From Mesocentrotus franciscanus (taxonomy: Eukaryota; Echinodermata; Echinoidea; Camarodonta; Strongylocentrotidae), in contig CP137672.1 in NCBI GenBank assembly GCA_037976565.1, positions 20,980,335-21,044,334 on the forward strand: a stretch of DNA of 64,000 bases. The letters run 5' to 3'. The position numbers and the translations under genes are program-made. Below, in pieces: positions 22,747-34,700 of the stretch. Every line of letters starts with the position of its first letter. The first letter of the stretch is position 1. The notes under the pieces were generated by a model. That model made no database searches, was not told the origin of the DNA, and saw nothing but the letters and a program-made list of their open reading frames with translations.

Positions 22747-25700
22747 GTAAACTTTGTTATTGTAAATATTTATTTAGTCTTTATAATCATAATTAAGCAG
22801 AGGTGTCGTTGTCCAGTGAATACGTCGCCAGACTGTGGACCACAAGGTTCGAGGTTCGAGTCTCAGCCTCGGCGCTAACGTCATTTGGCAAGACATAAAT
22901 CTACATTGCCACTCTTACCCAAGAGAGGGTGGGTACCTGACAATGTGAGGATTAGGCCTACCGAAAGCTCATCGCCTTATACGCATGTAATATGTGAATT
23001 GACGTCAAATGCTAAGAAATAGGAAATGGAGATGGTGCACACTATCTTGCGCGGGCTTGAAAATCCAGAGTGATTCAAAGTAATATTCATTACATTGTAA
23101 AGAGCATTGCAATGACACATTACGCGCTATAGAAAAACAGAATTTTATAAATTGTTATTGCCATGGAATTCGTTTTTTTGCACTAGCGCTGCGGGGAAGC
23201 TAGACCAAGGATGTCTAAGCTCCCTGGCTCCTTGGCTAGTCAAAGGCTAGTCCTTTGACTCATTGCCGTTAGTTTATTGATGCTACAATTAAAACAGAAT
23301 GGAAATTAGGAATGTATTCAGACAGAACAAATTGTTATAGAAATGTGACTGAGACGTGGGCGCGGGGTTCGGTTTCCACGTGCCTGTATTTCATTTTCGT
23401 TTTACATCTCATGGCTTCATGAAAGACCAGATTTAATACTGAATTAATTGCCCTGTTTTTAATATGCGAAATGTATATATTTTAAAAATACTAAAAGTGT
23501 CAGTGTGTCGATCAGCTGTAATTACGATAGGCTATGTCTCTCGGAGATGTCTCTTACTCGATTTTTATAAGGCCTATTATAATGCGTGTAAACGAAAGTA
23601 CATATCGAGATGAGTTTGTCCTCAACAAACAAGGAAGTTAACAAAACACACGTGAATACACTGGCTACATCTTTTTCCTGTTGGAATGTCATTACGCTAC
23701 GAATGTTTCTTATACACCGCGACCAATCGTAAACCATTTAAAAAGAGATGTTGACAGTCTATACAGACCAACCACAAATCTAGGGGCGGATCGGCATGAA
23801 AGATGGAGTGAGGGGACGCGGTGGGGAGGGGAAGAGGGGGTGCATGGAGACAGGATCAAGGCGCACCAGTAATAGTATTACTTTGGGCCCTGGTATTTCT
23901 TTCTAAATGCAACGAGCTATGGGTTTGAAACATGTTGTTTTGTCAATGATTTAACCTGATTCCCAGGGAAGCAGTTGTTCAGCTTCAAGGGGAACGGAGG
24001 CGGCGGGCCGGGCCGGGGGTCTGTGCTCCTCTCCAATCAAATGTGGAAAAAAAGGAAAAGAGAGAACAGCGAGATGAGAAAATGAAAAGAGAAGAGAGAG
24101 AGAGGGAGAGAGAGAGAGAGAGAGAAAGAGTGAGAGAGAGAGGGAGAGAGAGAGAGAGAGGGAGAAAGAAAAGGGAAGTGGGAATGCAACATGAAATACG
24201 ACCCCCTATCACAATGGCATCTTCCTCCCTAATGATCATCTATCAATAACATGGAGCGAAGTATTAACGGAAAAGATGCATTACAATACATTAATTTTAT
24301 TGACCTTAAAGGTAAAGTTGAGTAATGATAATGCGATTACAATGTCAGAAAACTGCGATTATTGGGAAAGGTTTATACGTAGAGCAAAATAAGTGATGTA
24401 CACATACAAGGTTATGGAATTATCAAATTGATAATAAATTGACCCATGCAGTCTTGCTGGAAATTACATACACTGCACACAGACCTGGGTATATGGGACT
24501 ACACACAAATCTTTTGGTCTAGAATATCTTAGCTTTTTTCGTCATTTCTTATATGATTTTTGTTTTCTGTGACATTTTTCTCTCCAAACTGACATGAAAG
24601 ATAATGAGAAAGAAAAAATCTTTATTTCCAGTTTTTCTATCTCCTTTAATAATATATGACCATCTAATCTGGAATATCCAGGGTATGCCGGTAGATACCA
24701 AATGCAAATGTGTTGTTTCTTCCGAAAATACATTATTTAACAAGTTTTGATTATCGTACCTGTTAAATGACCTTCAAACCAGTCTATAGATTTTTCCACT
24801 ATACCATGGTTAAGAGAAAAAAATGAGCTTTTGGTATAAATGCCGAAATCAAACTTGCTATGTTGTAAATCAACGAATATCGCGAATAAATGCCCATTAT
24901 CCATGGCTTGGAGTCAGTAATGCCAATCACTTGTTTTCATCAATACTATTGAGATTTAATGATCCTTCGCTCTAAAACCAAATTGCTCTGGTGCTTATGC
25001 GCTGAATATTATTATTATTATTTTGTACCGGTATTGTTTATTTTGTTTGCTTGTTTACTTTGTTGTTGGTTTGGAATTGGATAACCCTTTTCAAGGACCT
25101 TTGAGATACTTGAAATATGGGAAAATAGGTTATGATAGGTTTTTAGGATTTGAATTGTAACCCTGTATGCATGTGTAAAGGAATTATCTTGGTTATAAAT
25201 CTTTCATGAGGCTGGCATTTCTCCGTCTCGGATCGACTTCTTAATAATATTAAGCATGTTATAAATTTGATTAATTCATTTGCACAATGTTTTTAAAGCG
25301 GGACTGCACTACTTGTAGCTACTTGCGGCCTCTATACAGCCAACAATGCCTTAGCGGTATCCGTTGATCCCCATGGTCCCCTTTCCCTTATGTTAATTGA
25401 GAGCTGATTTGAAGAGAAAACCCCCTCCTGGCTAAACTAGTGCAGACAGGCTTTAAACTGAAAGTCGAAATACCATCAGCAACAATCACCCTTTGTGGTA
25501 GGGTCCATTGTTTAACATAAATTCTTTCTATGATATATTCGCTGCTTCATCAACATAGTTTGGTTTCACTCCAGTGGCATTGCAAACAGATAATAAGGTT
25601 CCCATAACCAATCGATCATCATCAACTTCTGTAGTTGGAATAATAGGAATTAAAGCCCCACTGCAGTACTTGTAGCTACTTGCGGCCTCTATACAGCCAA

Positions 25701-28700
25701 CAATGCCTAAGCGGTATCCGTTGATCCCCCATGGTCCCCCTTTCCTTATGTTATTAGAGAACTGATTTGATGAGAAAACCACCTGCAGGTGACCACGCAG
25801 GGAGGTCTAATCCCTCCTGGCTAAACTAGTGCAGACAGGCTTTAAACTGAAAGTCGAAATACCATCAGTAACAATCACCCTTTGTGGTAGGGTCCAAAGT
25901 TTAACATAAGTTCTTTCTATGATATAATATATTCGCTGCTTCATCAATATAGCCATAACCAATCAATCATCATCAACTTATGTAGTTGGAATAATAGTAA
26001 TTAAATCCCCACTGCACTATTTGTAGCTACTTGCGCCCTCTATATAGCAAACAATGACTAAGCGGTACCCGTTGGTCCCCCGTGATCCCCTTTTTCTTAT
26101 GTTAATTGAGAGCTGAGTTGACGAGATAACCACCTGACCAGTAGCAGCACCGGAGGTGTGTGTATGTGTGTGTGTGTGTGTGGGGGCATATGGAAACGTT
26201 TGCTTGGATTTGTTTCATAAAAGAAGTTGACCACAAACTCCCACACAGTGTTGAGTGCAGGGGTCACGGGCCACTGGCTTCATCGGGCAGGTAGTTCCAT
26301 TATGATTGTGAATGGGTAAATTCTGACAACAATATACAACTAATCAAAACAAGTTTAATACCAGAAGAAAGCTAATGATTAGTATATTCATTAGCCGCTC
26401 ACCCCAAAGTCGCCTGACCATAATGGAACGAGTGAGGGCTTGCGAGAGCGGCCGAAGTGCAATTAAAACTCGCTATTTTGCTCTTCTCCAACGCAAAAGA
26501 GACGACATTGTGCTGGATTACTATGTTTTTTCCAACAGAAGTACAGAGAAAGTGTATATCATTTTTTTATAATATACTTTTTGAAAGGTTACCCAAGTGA
26601 CTCCCGGGCACCCCAATGCTGGAAAGAAACGCACTTTTTAGAAAACTTCACCTTTTCATGCAAACATGCTCATTTGTTATTTACACGCAAGTCAGATTGA
26701 GCGGATGAAACAACATTTCCATATGGGGGTGTGATGCAAATTGAAGAATGTTCAGTGATGATGATCTTTTAATTAGAGGGTCTTAGGAAGGGACAAGTGG
26801 AGGTTCCCGGGTGATTATCCTGAAATGCATTGAATTAAGAGAATTTGATTTGATTATATATATAGGGTTAATGGGTTTGTAACATTAAAAGGACGGAAGG
26901 GGATGTACTAATTTTGCAAGAAACATACAGTAGCCTACACCATATATTGAATTGGCGTGGAGAAAGGATTGGGAAGGGCCAATGTACTTTTGTCATGGGT
27001 CAAATCAAAGTAGAGAAGTAATGTTCTGCTTCTATTTGCGAAAAATTTAGATGTAAAAGTGGAGGAGGTGGTCAATGATGTGGATGGTCGTTTTATTTTA
27101 TTAAAAGGTTTAATTTGGGATATTAGGCTCTTAATAGGGAATGTGTACTTCCCAACAAAGATAAATATTCAGCAAAAAAACAAAAAACAAAAAATGGAAA
27201 TAATAGACTCTTGTATTTTAACTTTGGACTCTTTGGACTATTCGATTATTCTAGGGGGAGACTTGAACATTATTTTTGATGAAAAAAATAATTGGGAGCT
27301 ACGAGAGTAGTTTAAAAGATCAAACTCAGTGTAAATAATTTAGGGATGTTTTCTGAGGAAATTAAAGTTGTATGACGTATGGAGGAAGATTAATCCGGAT
27401 TTAAAGCAGTACACGTTTAGGCAGGGGCGGCCGAGCAACTTCCAAAGTGGGGGGGGGGGCACCAAGAAAAAAAGGGCACTTTCTGGAAAAAAGGGCACCT
27501 ACAACGGGAAATCTCAAAGCGAAAATATACCATTTTTTAAACATTGGTATATATACCCCTACATTGTGATTACATTATCAGGAATGATTTCAATATTTGT
27601 TTCACTTTATACACCATACAAGATATTGCTTAAGCATCATGCTTTGCAGTTGGGTGTGATGATCTGACAATTTATTTGCGAGCGAGCGCAGCGAGCGAGG
27701 AAAAATTTTAAGATTTGTGAGGTCGCAGTGCGAAAAATTACATCTTATAAAGGGGAAAAAAAACCCATCCTGATGGGGTTATAAGCAGTTTGTCATAACA
27801 GAAGTATGAAAAGACCTTTGATAAGTAACATGAGTATATCATTTATAGATGCGTGCGAGCGTAGCGAGCGAGCTCTGAAATTGCTCTTAGTCGCTTGAAA
27901 TTAGGGGCGCGTTTAATGATGATAGGAAAAAGGGACACTTATCAAAAAAGAAAAGGAGCATGTGTCAAAGTACAAAGAGTATTAATATTATCAGAGGTGA
28001 AAATGGGGCACTTCTTACACCCTCAAAAAGAGGCACTCACCAGGGATGAAAAAGTCAGTCATGAGAATAGGGAATGGGCATTTGTCGACGGAATAGGGGC
28101 CCCCATCAGACCTTGATAGGGGCATTTATAAGAGGTGAAAAGGGGCATTTATGAAAAGGGGATAGGTCCCTTATTAGAAACGAAAAGGGGCACGTATCAT
28201 TGTTAAAAGAAAATTATCAGAGGTGAAAAGAGGCACTTATCGCACCTGAAAAGGGGCAATGACCAGATATAAAAAGGGGCACTTATTTGAATGAAAAGGG
28301 GGCACTTATAATAAAGGAAAATGTGCATTAGTTGAAAGAAAATGGGCGCCGATCAGATATTAAAGGGGCATTTATCGGAGGTGAAGGGGGCACTTATCTG
28401 AAGTGAAAAGGAGTTACTTCTCGTACCTGAAAAGGGTCATTTATTAGAGAAGGGGCACTTATGAGAAGGGAATAGGGCTCTTTTTTAATGGGGCACTTAT
28501 CATTAGGAAAAGGGGCACTTATTAGAAAGGAAAAGGGGCACATGTGAAAATATAAGGTGCGCTTATCCGAGTTAAAGTGGGGGTAGTTATTCATTTTGGA
28601 AATTTAAAAAAAGTCTTTGTTTTGATAAAAAAAAGTTTTTGGAAGTTATGGTAAATGAAATAAATTTTATTAAAAGAGATTGGGAAATATATTTGACAAG

Positions 28701-31700
28701 AAATTGTTATTTTAGGATTATTTGAAAATGAAAATGAGGGCATACGCAATTAAAATTTCGAAGGAAAGGGCAAAAGAAAAGAAATATAATATTCAAAGGC
28801 TAGAAAATGCAGTAAACAGGGTGGAAGGTGAATTAGTTAGGTTTCCATTGAAGTTGGAACTAAATCGGAGGAAAAGAAAAAACAATTAAATAAATTGCAT
28901 GGAGAGTCTATAGAAGGACTAAAGATTAGGTCACGAGCTGCGTGGTACGAGGAAAGAAAAAAAGAACAAGGAGTATTTCGAGCAACTGCTAAAGTCAAAT
29001 AAGAAGAAACCCGTGGTAAGGGAATTGTATGATGCAGGCCTGATCATTTCCCGATTTTGTTTTTCCCCCGATATTTTTTTGTTTTTAAATAATTAAAAAA
29101 ATTAAATCTACTAAATGTACTATCCAAAAATGGACAGACCCCGAGATCAATGTAAATCCGGTTTAAAATTAGGGGGGCGGGTGAGGTGCGGTGAGGTGTG
29201 GTGTGGTTCCATGAATTGCTTGAACGGCTCGCGCAAGCGCTCGGATTTCTAAACCCTTTTTTTTTTTTTAAACTCTCACTAAAACCTTTTTTTTTAGCGC
29301 TCACTTTTACCCCTGGTGATGAGAATGAAAATTTTGAATATGATAGGAGCATAATTTTGGCGATGATTAGAAAGTTTTATACAATTTTTTTATGAGGAAA
29401 AGTTAAGTGTTTTTTTTAGTGAGGACACGGAAAATTTGTTTTCCAAAGGTGTTAACGAATTAAGTGAAGATTCCCTTTGCGAGTTGGGTAAATTTCGTTG
29501 GGCAACTGATGGTTGGGTAGAAATTCGCCTAGAAATTTACACACATTATTTTGCAAATTAGGATTGAGTAATTTTTTACCTGTAGTTGTGTAATTTTGTC
29601 ACATTCCCACTGCAAGTTCCGTAAATTTTCGTTGGGCAACTGATGGTTGGTATATGAAATTAAACAAGTCTCCGGGCAATTATGGCCTTACAGTTGAATT
29701 TTACATTACGTTTTGGTTAAATATCGGAAATGTTTTGGTAGATGCTTTAAATGAAGGTTATGAGTAGATCAATATCAGAAAATCAAGGGGTTATTACTTT
29801 GATTGAGAAGGAAGGGAAAGACCCTCGATACAAATACAAATTATAGGCCAATTACATTATTAAATGTTGATTACAACATTTTGTCAAAGGTGTTAGCGAC
29901 AAGAATCAAGGGAGTATACTTGAAGAAGTTGTACACGTAGACCTGGGGGTGTTTCACAAAGACTAAGATCGACTTTAAGTTGGACTTAACTATGGCAGGC
30001 CGTTCATACCACTGTTTGCTCTCACCATTTACTGGCATTGGTCTCTTAAGGGACATACCCATCATGGTCACAAATCTACAGAAATTACATTTTTTGATAA
30101 TTCATTATTGAAGGAAAAAGTATTATCTAAAGATCATAATGGTGAGAGCAAACAGTGGCATGAATGGCCTGCCATAGTTAAGTCCAACTTAAAGTCGATC
30201 TTAGCCTTTGTGAAACACTCCCCAGGACGGTTATATGAATAATCGCAATATTGGAGAAGCGGAACGTTTAACTGATGATAATTATGTTCTGATTTTTTAA
30301 TGAGGATTCAGATGATAAAGCTTGTAGTTTTTTTGTTTATTGCAGTTGATTTTGAAAAAGCATTCGATTCGGTAACTCATACTTTCCTCTTTATAGAGTC
30401 TTAGAAATGTTTGGGTTCGGTCCCTCATTTTGTTCGTGAGTAAAAACTATTTATAGTAATACAAGTAGTTGTGTTATGAATGGGGTTTTTGCTACGGGTT
30501 ATTTTGATACTAAGCGAGGAGTCAGGCAAGGAGATCCACTCTCGCCCTATTTGATTATCTCCGCTATTGAAATATTGGCATCAGTAGTGAGGAATGATGA
30601 GGTTATTAAAGGCGTTAATATTGGAAGAATTGAAGTCAAACAAGTTTTATATGCAGATGATATGACATTTGTTGAAAATAAAGAATCTGTAGAAAGTTTT
30701 TTTTTAAAGAGGGGGGACATTTGTTATTTAACCTCTCAGTGGCGGATCCAGGAATTTCTTACGGGGGCACAAAATCGCATGGGGTGAAATATATGAAAAA
30801 CGATGGAGCGAGGCGTCAGCGGCGAGGGAGCAGAGCGACCAAGCGGGGGTGGGTCTGGGAGGGGGTCCGAACCCCCTCCCTGAGTAGGAAGCATTTTTAG
30901 AACCACATTAGGTGCATTTTCAGGCACTTCCTGGAGTAATATGACGTAAAATTGCTTTCTCCTACCCGGATGATGGGATCTAGCTTTTTGCTAAGGGGGT
31001 TGACCCAATGACGACACGGAGCATCGTTCACGAGCCGCGAAGCGGCGAGGCGATTTTTTGTTGTTGCTATTTTGAACCCCCATAAGTGATGTTTTCCTGG
31101 CATCTACTGACACAATAGTAGTAGTAGTAGCTGACCGCCTTCACGTTCATGAAGGCTGCTTGCAAAGGTGGGTAAGTACCAGTGGCGGATCCAGGGGCCC
31201 GGGGCCCGGGCCCCCTCCCCTAGAAAAAAACTGGTAAAAACACCCTTTTTTTGAAAAAAAAAGAAGTTGGGCCCCCTCCCCTGGCGCCCTGGCACTGAGC
31301 GAAAAATCGACCGGCACGATTTTCAAATTTTCGCACGAAGTGGGCCCCTTTTTAGGCCCCCTCCCTTGCCGCCGGCTGGATCCGCCCCTGGTAAGTACCG
31401 GTAGCTCTTGCAAGTTACTAACGGCACTCTCTCGGGGAACTGACACAATGGAGACCATAAAAAGCAGTGCATGATAATTACGTCTTTTTAAATCAAGTAA
31501 CAGTTTAAGGAGGGTTGACCCAAAGACGATGCAGAGCATTGTCCACGAGCCGCGTATATAGCGACGAGGCGATTTTTTTGGGGGTGCTATTTTGAACCCC
31601 CGTAAGTGATGTTTTCCTTGCATCTATATATTAACACAATGGAGACCATAAAAGCAGTGCATGATAACGTCTTTTTAAATCAAGTAACAGTTTAAGAGGG

Positions 31701-34700
31701 GTTCGACCCAATGACGATGCAGAGCATCGTCCACGAGCCGCGTAGCGGCGAGGCGATTTTTCTTTTGTTGCTATTTTGAACCTTCGTAAGTGATGTTTTC
31801 CTGGCATCTACTAACACAATGGAGACCATAAAAAGCAGTGCATGATAACGTCTTTTAAATCAAGTAACAGTTTAAGGGGGGTTTGACCCGATGACGATGC
31901 GGATACTGTGTGGGTCTGGACACATGATGGCGTTTTTCTTTTCACATCACATTTTCACTTGGCAGCCCAGGGGGTTAAACCCTAACCCTCCCCCACCCCC
32001 CATAGATCCGCCACTGGGATCTTTTGCAAACTGGAAGCAATAAGCATTACATGTAGGCGATGGAAAAAGTGTTTGCGAAACGGATAGAAACTTTGTGGTA
32101 GGCTCTTCGCGGCCACAGGGATGACAGAAAATAATATGACAATGAAACCAGCAACTGTGGCAGGATTAATGGCGGGGACAATCTGCATGCTGAAAGAGCA
32201 CTTAGAATAGGTATATCGGAAAATTAATTCAAGACTAAGTTATAAGTTAGAAGTTAGAAGTTATAAAGGAGATAAAATCTTTGGTATTAGTCATGATCGA
32301 CTTAAAATTGCATGCCCCCGCCCCTTACCCGGTAAAAAAAAAAACACCTTCTTATAGTATCATCCCCCTTTCTTTCTTTTCCCTTCTCATTATTCTCCTT
32401 TTCCCCCTTTTCTCTCCTCCTTCTTTCCGCCTTTCTTCTTTTTCCGCCTTTTCTCTCCTCTCTTCCCCTTTCCCCTCCTTTTTCTCCTCTCCCCTTTTCT
32501 TTCCTCCCTCTTTTCTTCTTCTTTCTCTCTTCCCTTTTTTCTTTTTCCTCTCCTTTTTCTTTCCCCTCCTTTTTCTCCTTTTCTTTTTTGGGCCGGGGCA
32601 CGTGCACCCTGTGCCCCCCTGGATCCGCCACTGCCTCTTCCCTCAGTCCATAAGACGTCATAGAAACAACCCTTTCGATGTAAAACAAGGGTATTTGAAA
32701 ATTCTATTTTAGAGGCGACTCTTCCTTAAACTCTAAGCGAGTTTTTGGAGGGCTAATGAAAATAACTGATTTTCATATTATGGATCAAAAGAAAAATGTA
32801 GATACATCATCAAATTAATCTGCATTGCTTTTTTCCCCTTCAAACATTTTTTCCCCGACATTTTTTTGTTTCTGGGGAAGAGGCGCGGCTGTTTCGACCC
32901 CTGGAGCTACCTACGTTACACATTATATTAACCTCCATACATGTTTTCATCTCTTTTTGAAACTACGTAAACCAATTGCCTACTGGAACCAAGTGGTTCC
33001 TGTAATAAACCGATGAGGAGTATGAGAAATCAGCAGTCAACGAGTTAATTAGCCTTCATCTTTCCATTTATTTCTTTGACAGACTTGTGTCCTGTGTTCA
33101 TGCAGCTTTTCAATTCACCCTCGGATCACTAACCATGTCAAGAACGTATACTGATATATTCTTCAAAGAGTAAGTCCCTTTTTTAACCCTTTTAGGACAG
33201 GATTATTTTTTTTTAAAGCTAAATTTATCACACGTTGTTCTTCAAATTGGCAACAGTATAAACTGGCCTCATGGAAGACCAGCAGCAACAACATAGTTGC
33301 AGCTGAAAATGGGCTACCAACCGTAGTTTGTCCTTGTATGATTAGGCCTACTTTCTATTTTATCTGATTTTATTATACGGAAATAAAAACAACAACAACA
33401 GTAATATTTTCTTTTATGACTCGTTTTAATAAATTGTAATATCTATGAAAACAAAATACATGGGTAGGAACTATGACGAAAGTTAAGGACTTTAAAGCCT
33501 ATTTCCGATTTTTTTTTTTTAAATTCCTGGCATTAATCGAAATATGGTCATACAAAAAATGGACACAGTGTGTTTCGAAACTTTTGCTCTTTCTACTCAT
33601 GCGCCTCGTATATTTTTTAGTTCTAAGAGTCAAAGCTAAAACTGTGGAAAGACTGTCTTGAAAGGTAGATAGATAGGCATCGTGAAAGAAAAAAATCTGG
33701 AAGCAATTGGGAAAGGTTGTTCATGTAGTAGGTAAGAATACTGTGAAGTTTTAGAATGATTACAGTGATGAGGAATTGACTCATATTTGCTGAAACAATC
33801 ATGTACTGCACACAGAAACCGGCCATCACGCCACCTGCACAGGTGGTATACAAATTTTGTCAGAAGTTTAAAGCTTATTCTCGTCATAATTTGAAAAGGA
33901 AGGTAATTTAAAGAGTAATCCTTTTCATGGGATATTTCTACTGAGAAAAATGACACAAAAGTTAAAGAAAGCTTACCAATTATTTTTCGTCTTTGGTAAA
34001 ACTCAGCCTTCTCATTAATTATTCTTTTTTATTATAGAGGAGAGAGTGCAACGAATGCCTAGACTAGAGGATCATCGCGTTAGGACGGGGTGGGGTGACA
34101 CCCCTTCTCCCAGTGGTGTAGCGTGGCCCCAGCCATTGAGGGGGTCATGGGCATCATGATGGTATTGGGGGTACCGGTCTTAATCGGTGGGTCAAATGCA
34201 AATTTAAAAAAAATCTATAAGTAGGTAGAGAGTGTGGGTGGGATCGTTCAGCATTTTTCACGCTCCCTTTACCCCTTTTCCATCCACCTTTTCCCTCTAT
34301 TTTCTTGATTCTTTTTCGTTATATTTTTCTTTCTTTTGTTCCCTCGTGTACCACCATAGATGTAAACTGTTGGACCAAAGCCTCACCTTCGCCACTATGT
34401 ACTGGTTTTACGACGTGGTAGCTATGTACATGGTGTACTGCAGGGAGAAACAACTGATGGAAACAACCTTGTCGACGTCTCTGAAACGGTTTCTGCGAGA
34501 ACACCCCTTGGTGTGCGTCCATCATGTTATGGTCCCTGCTGGAGGGTATCCCCTCGTGCTGGTAAGTATAACGATTTGATGCCCCACTGCACTACTTGTA
34601 GCTACTTGCTCCCTCTATATAGCAAACATGCCTAAGCGGTGCCCGTTGGTCCCCCATGATCCCCTTTTTCTTATGTTAATTGAGAGCTGAGTTGATGAGA

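Larger units (their letters stand above)
25297..26144. repeat. Tandem triplication of MITE plus flank, unit about 350 bp
   Basis: Not only the MITE but also its right flank (ctgaaagtcgaaataccatc ... gtagttggaataatag) is repeated, at 25457-25650 and 25846-26000. So the locus duplicated in tandem after insertion. Confidence 0.85.
26885..30736 (+). mobile_element. Degraded Tx1/L1-like LINE (endonuclease and reverse transcriptase) with nested insertions
   Basis: The endonuclease part reads LILQETYS (about 26910), MYFCHGSNQSREV, NVYFPTKINIQ and GGDLNIIFD (about 27256), then DVWRKINPDLKQYTFRQGRP. After an insertion (27422-28580) the linker resumes at YSFWKFKKSLC. Polymerase pieces include KSPGNYGLTVEFY (about 29670), DFEKAFDS (about 30348), RGVRQGDPLSPYLI (about 30513) and the catalytic YADD (about 30650). 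Stops and frameshifts make it inactive. It lies in TLCD3 copy A intron 1 in the same direction as the gene. Clade is inferred from the domain order. Confidence 0.85.
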
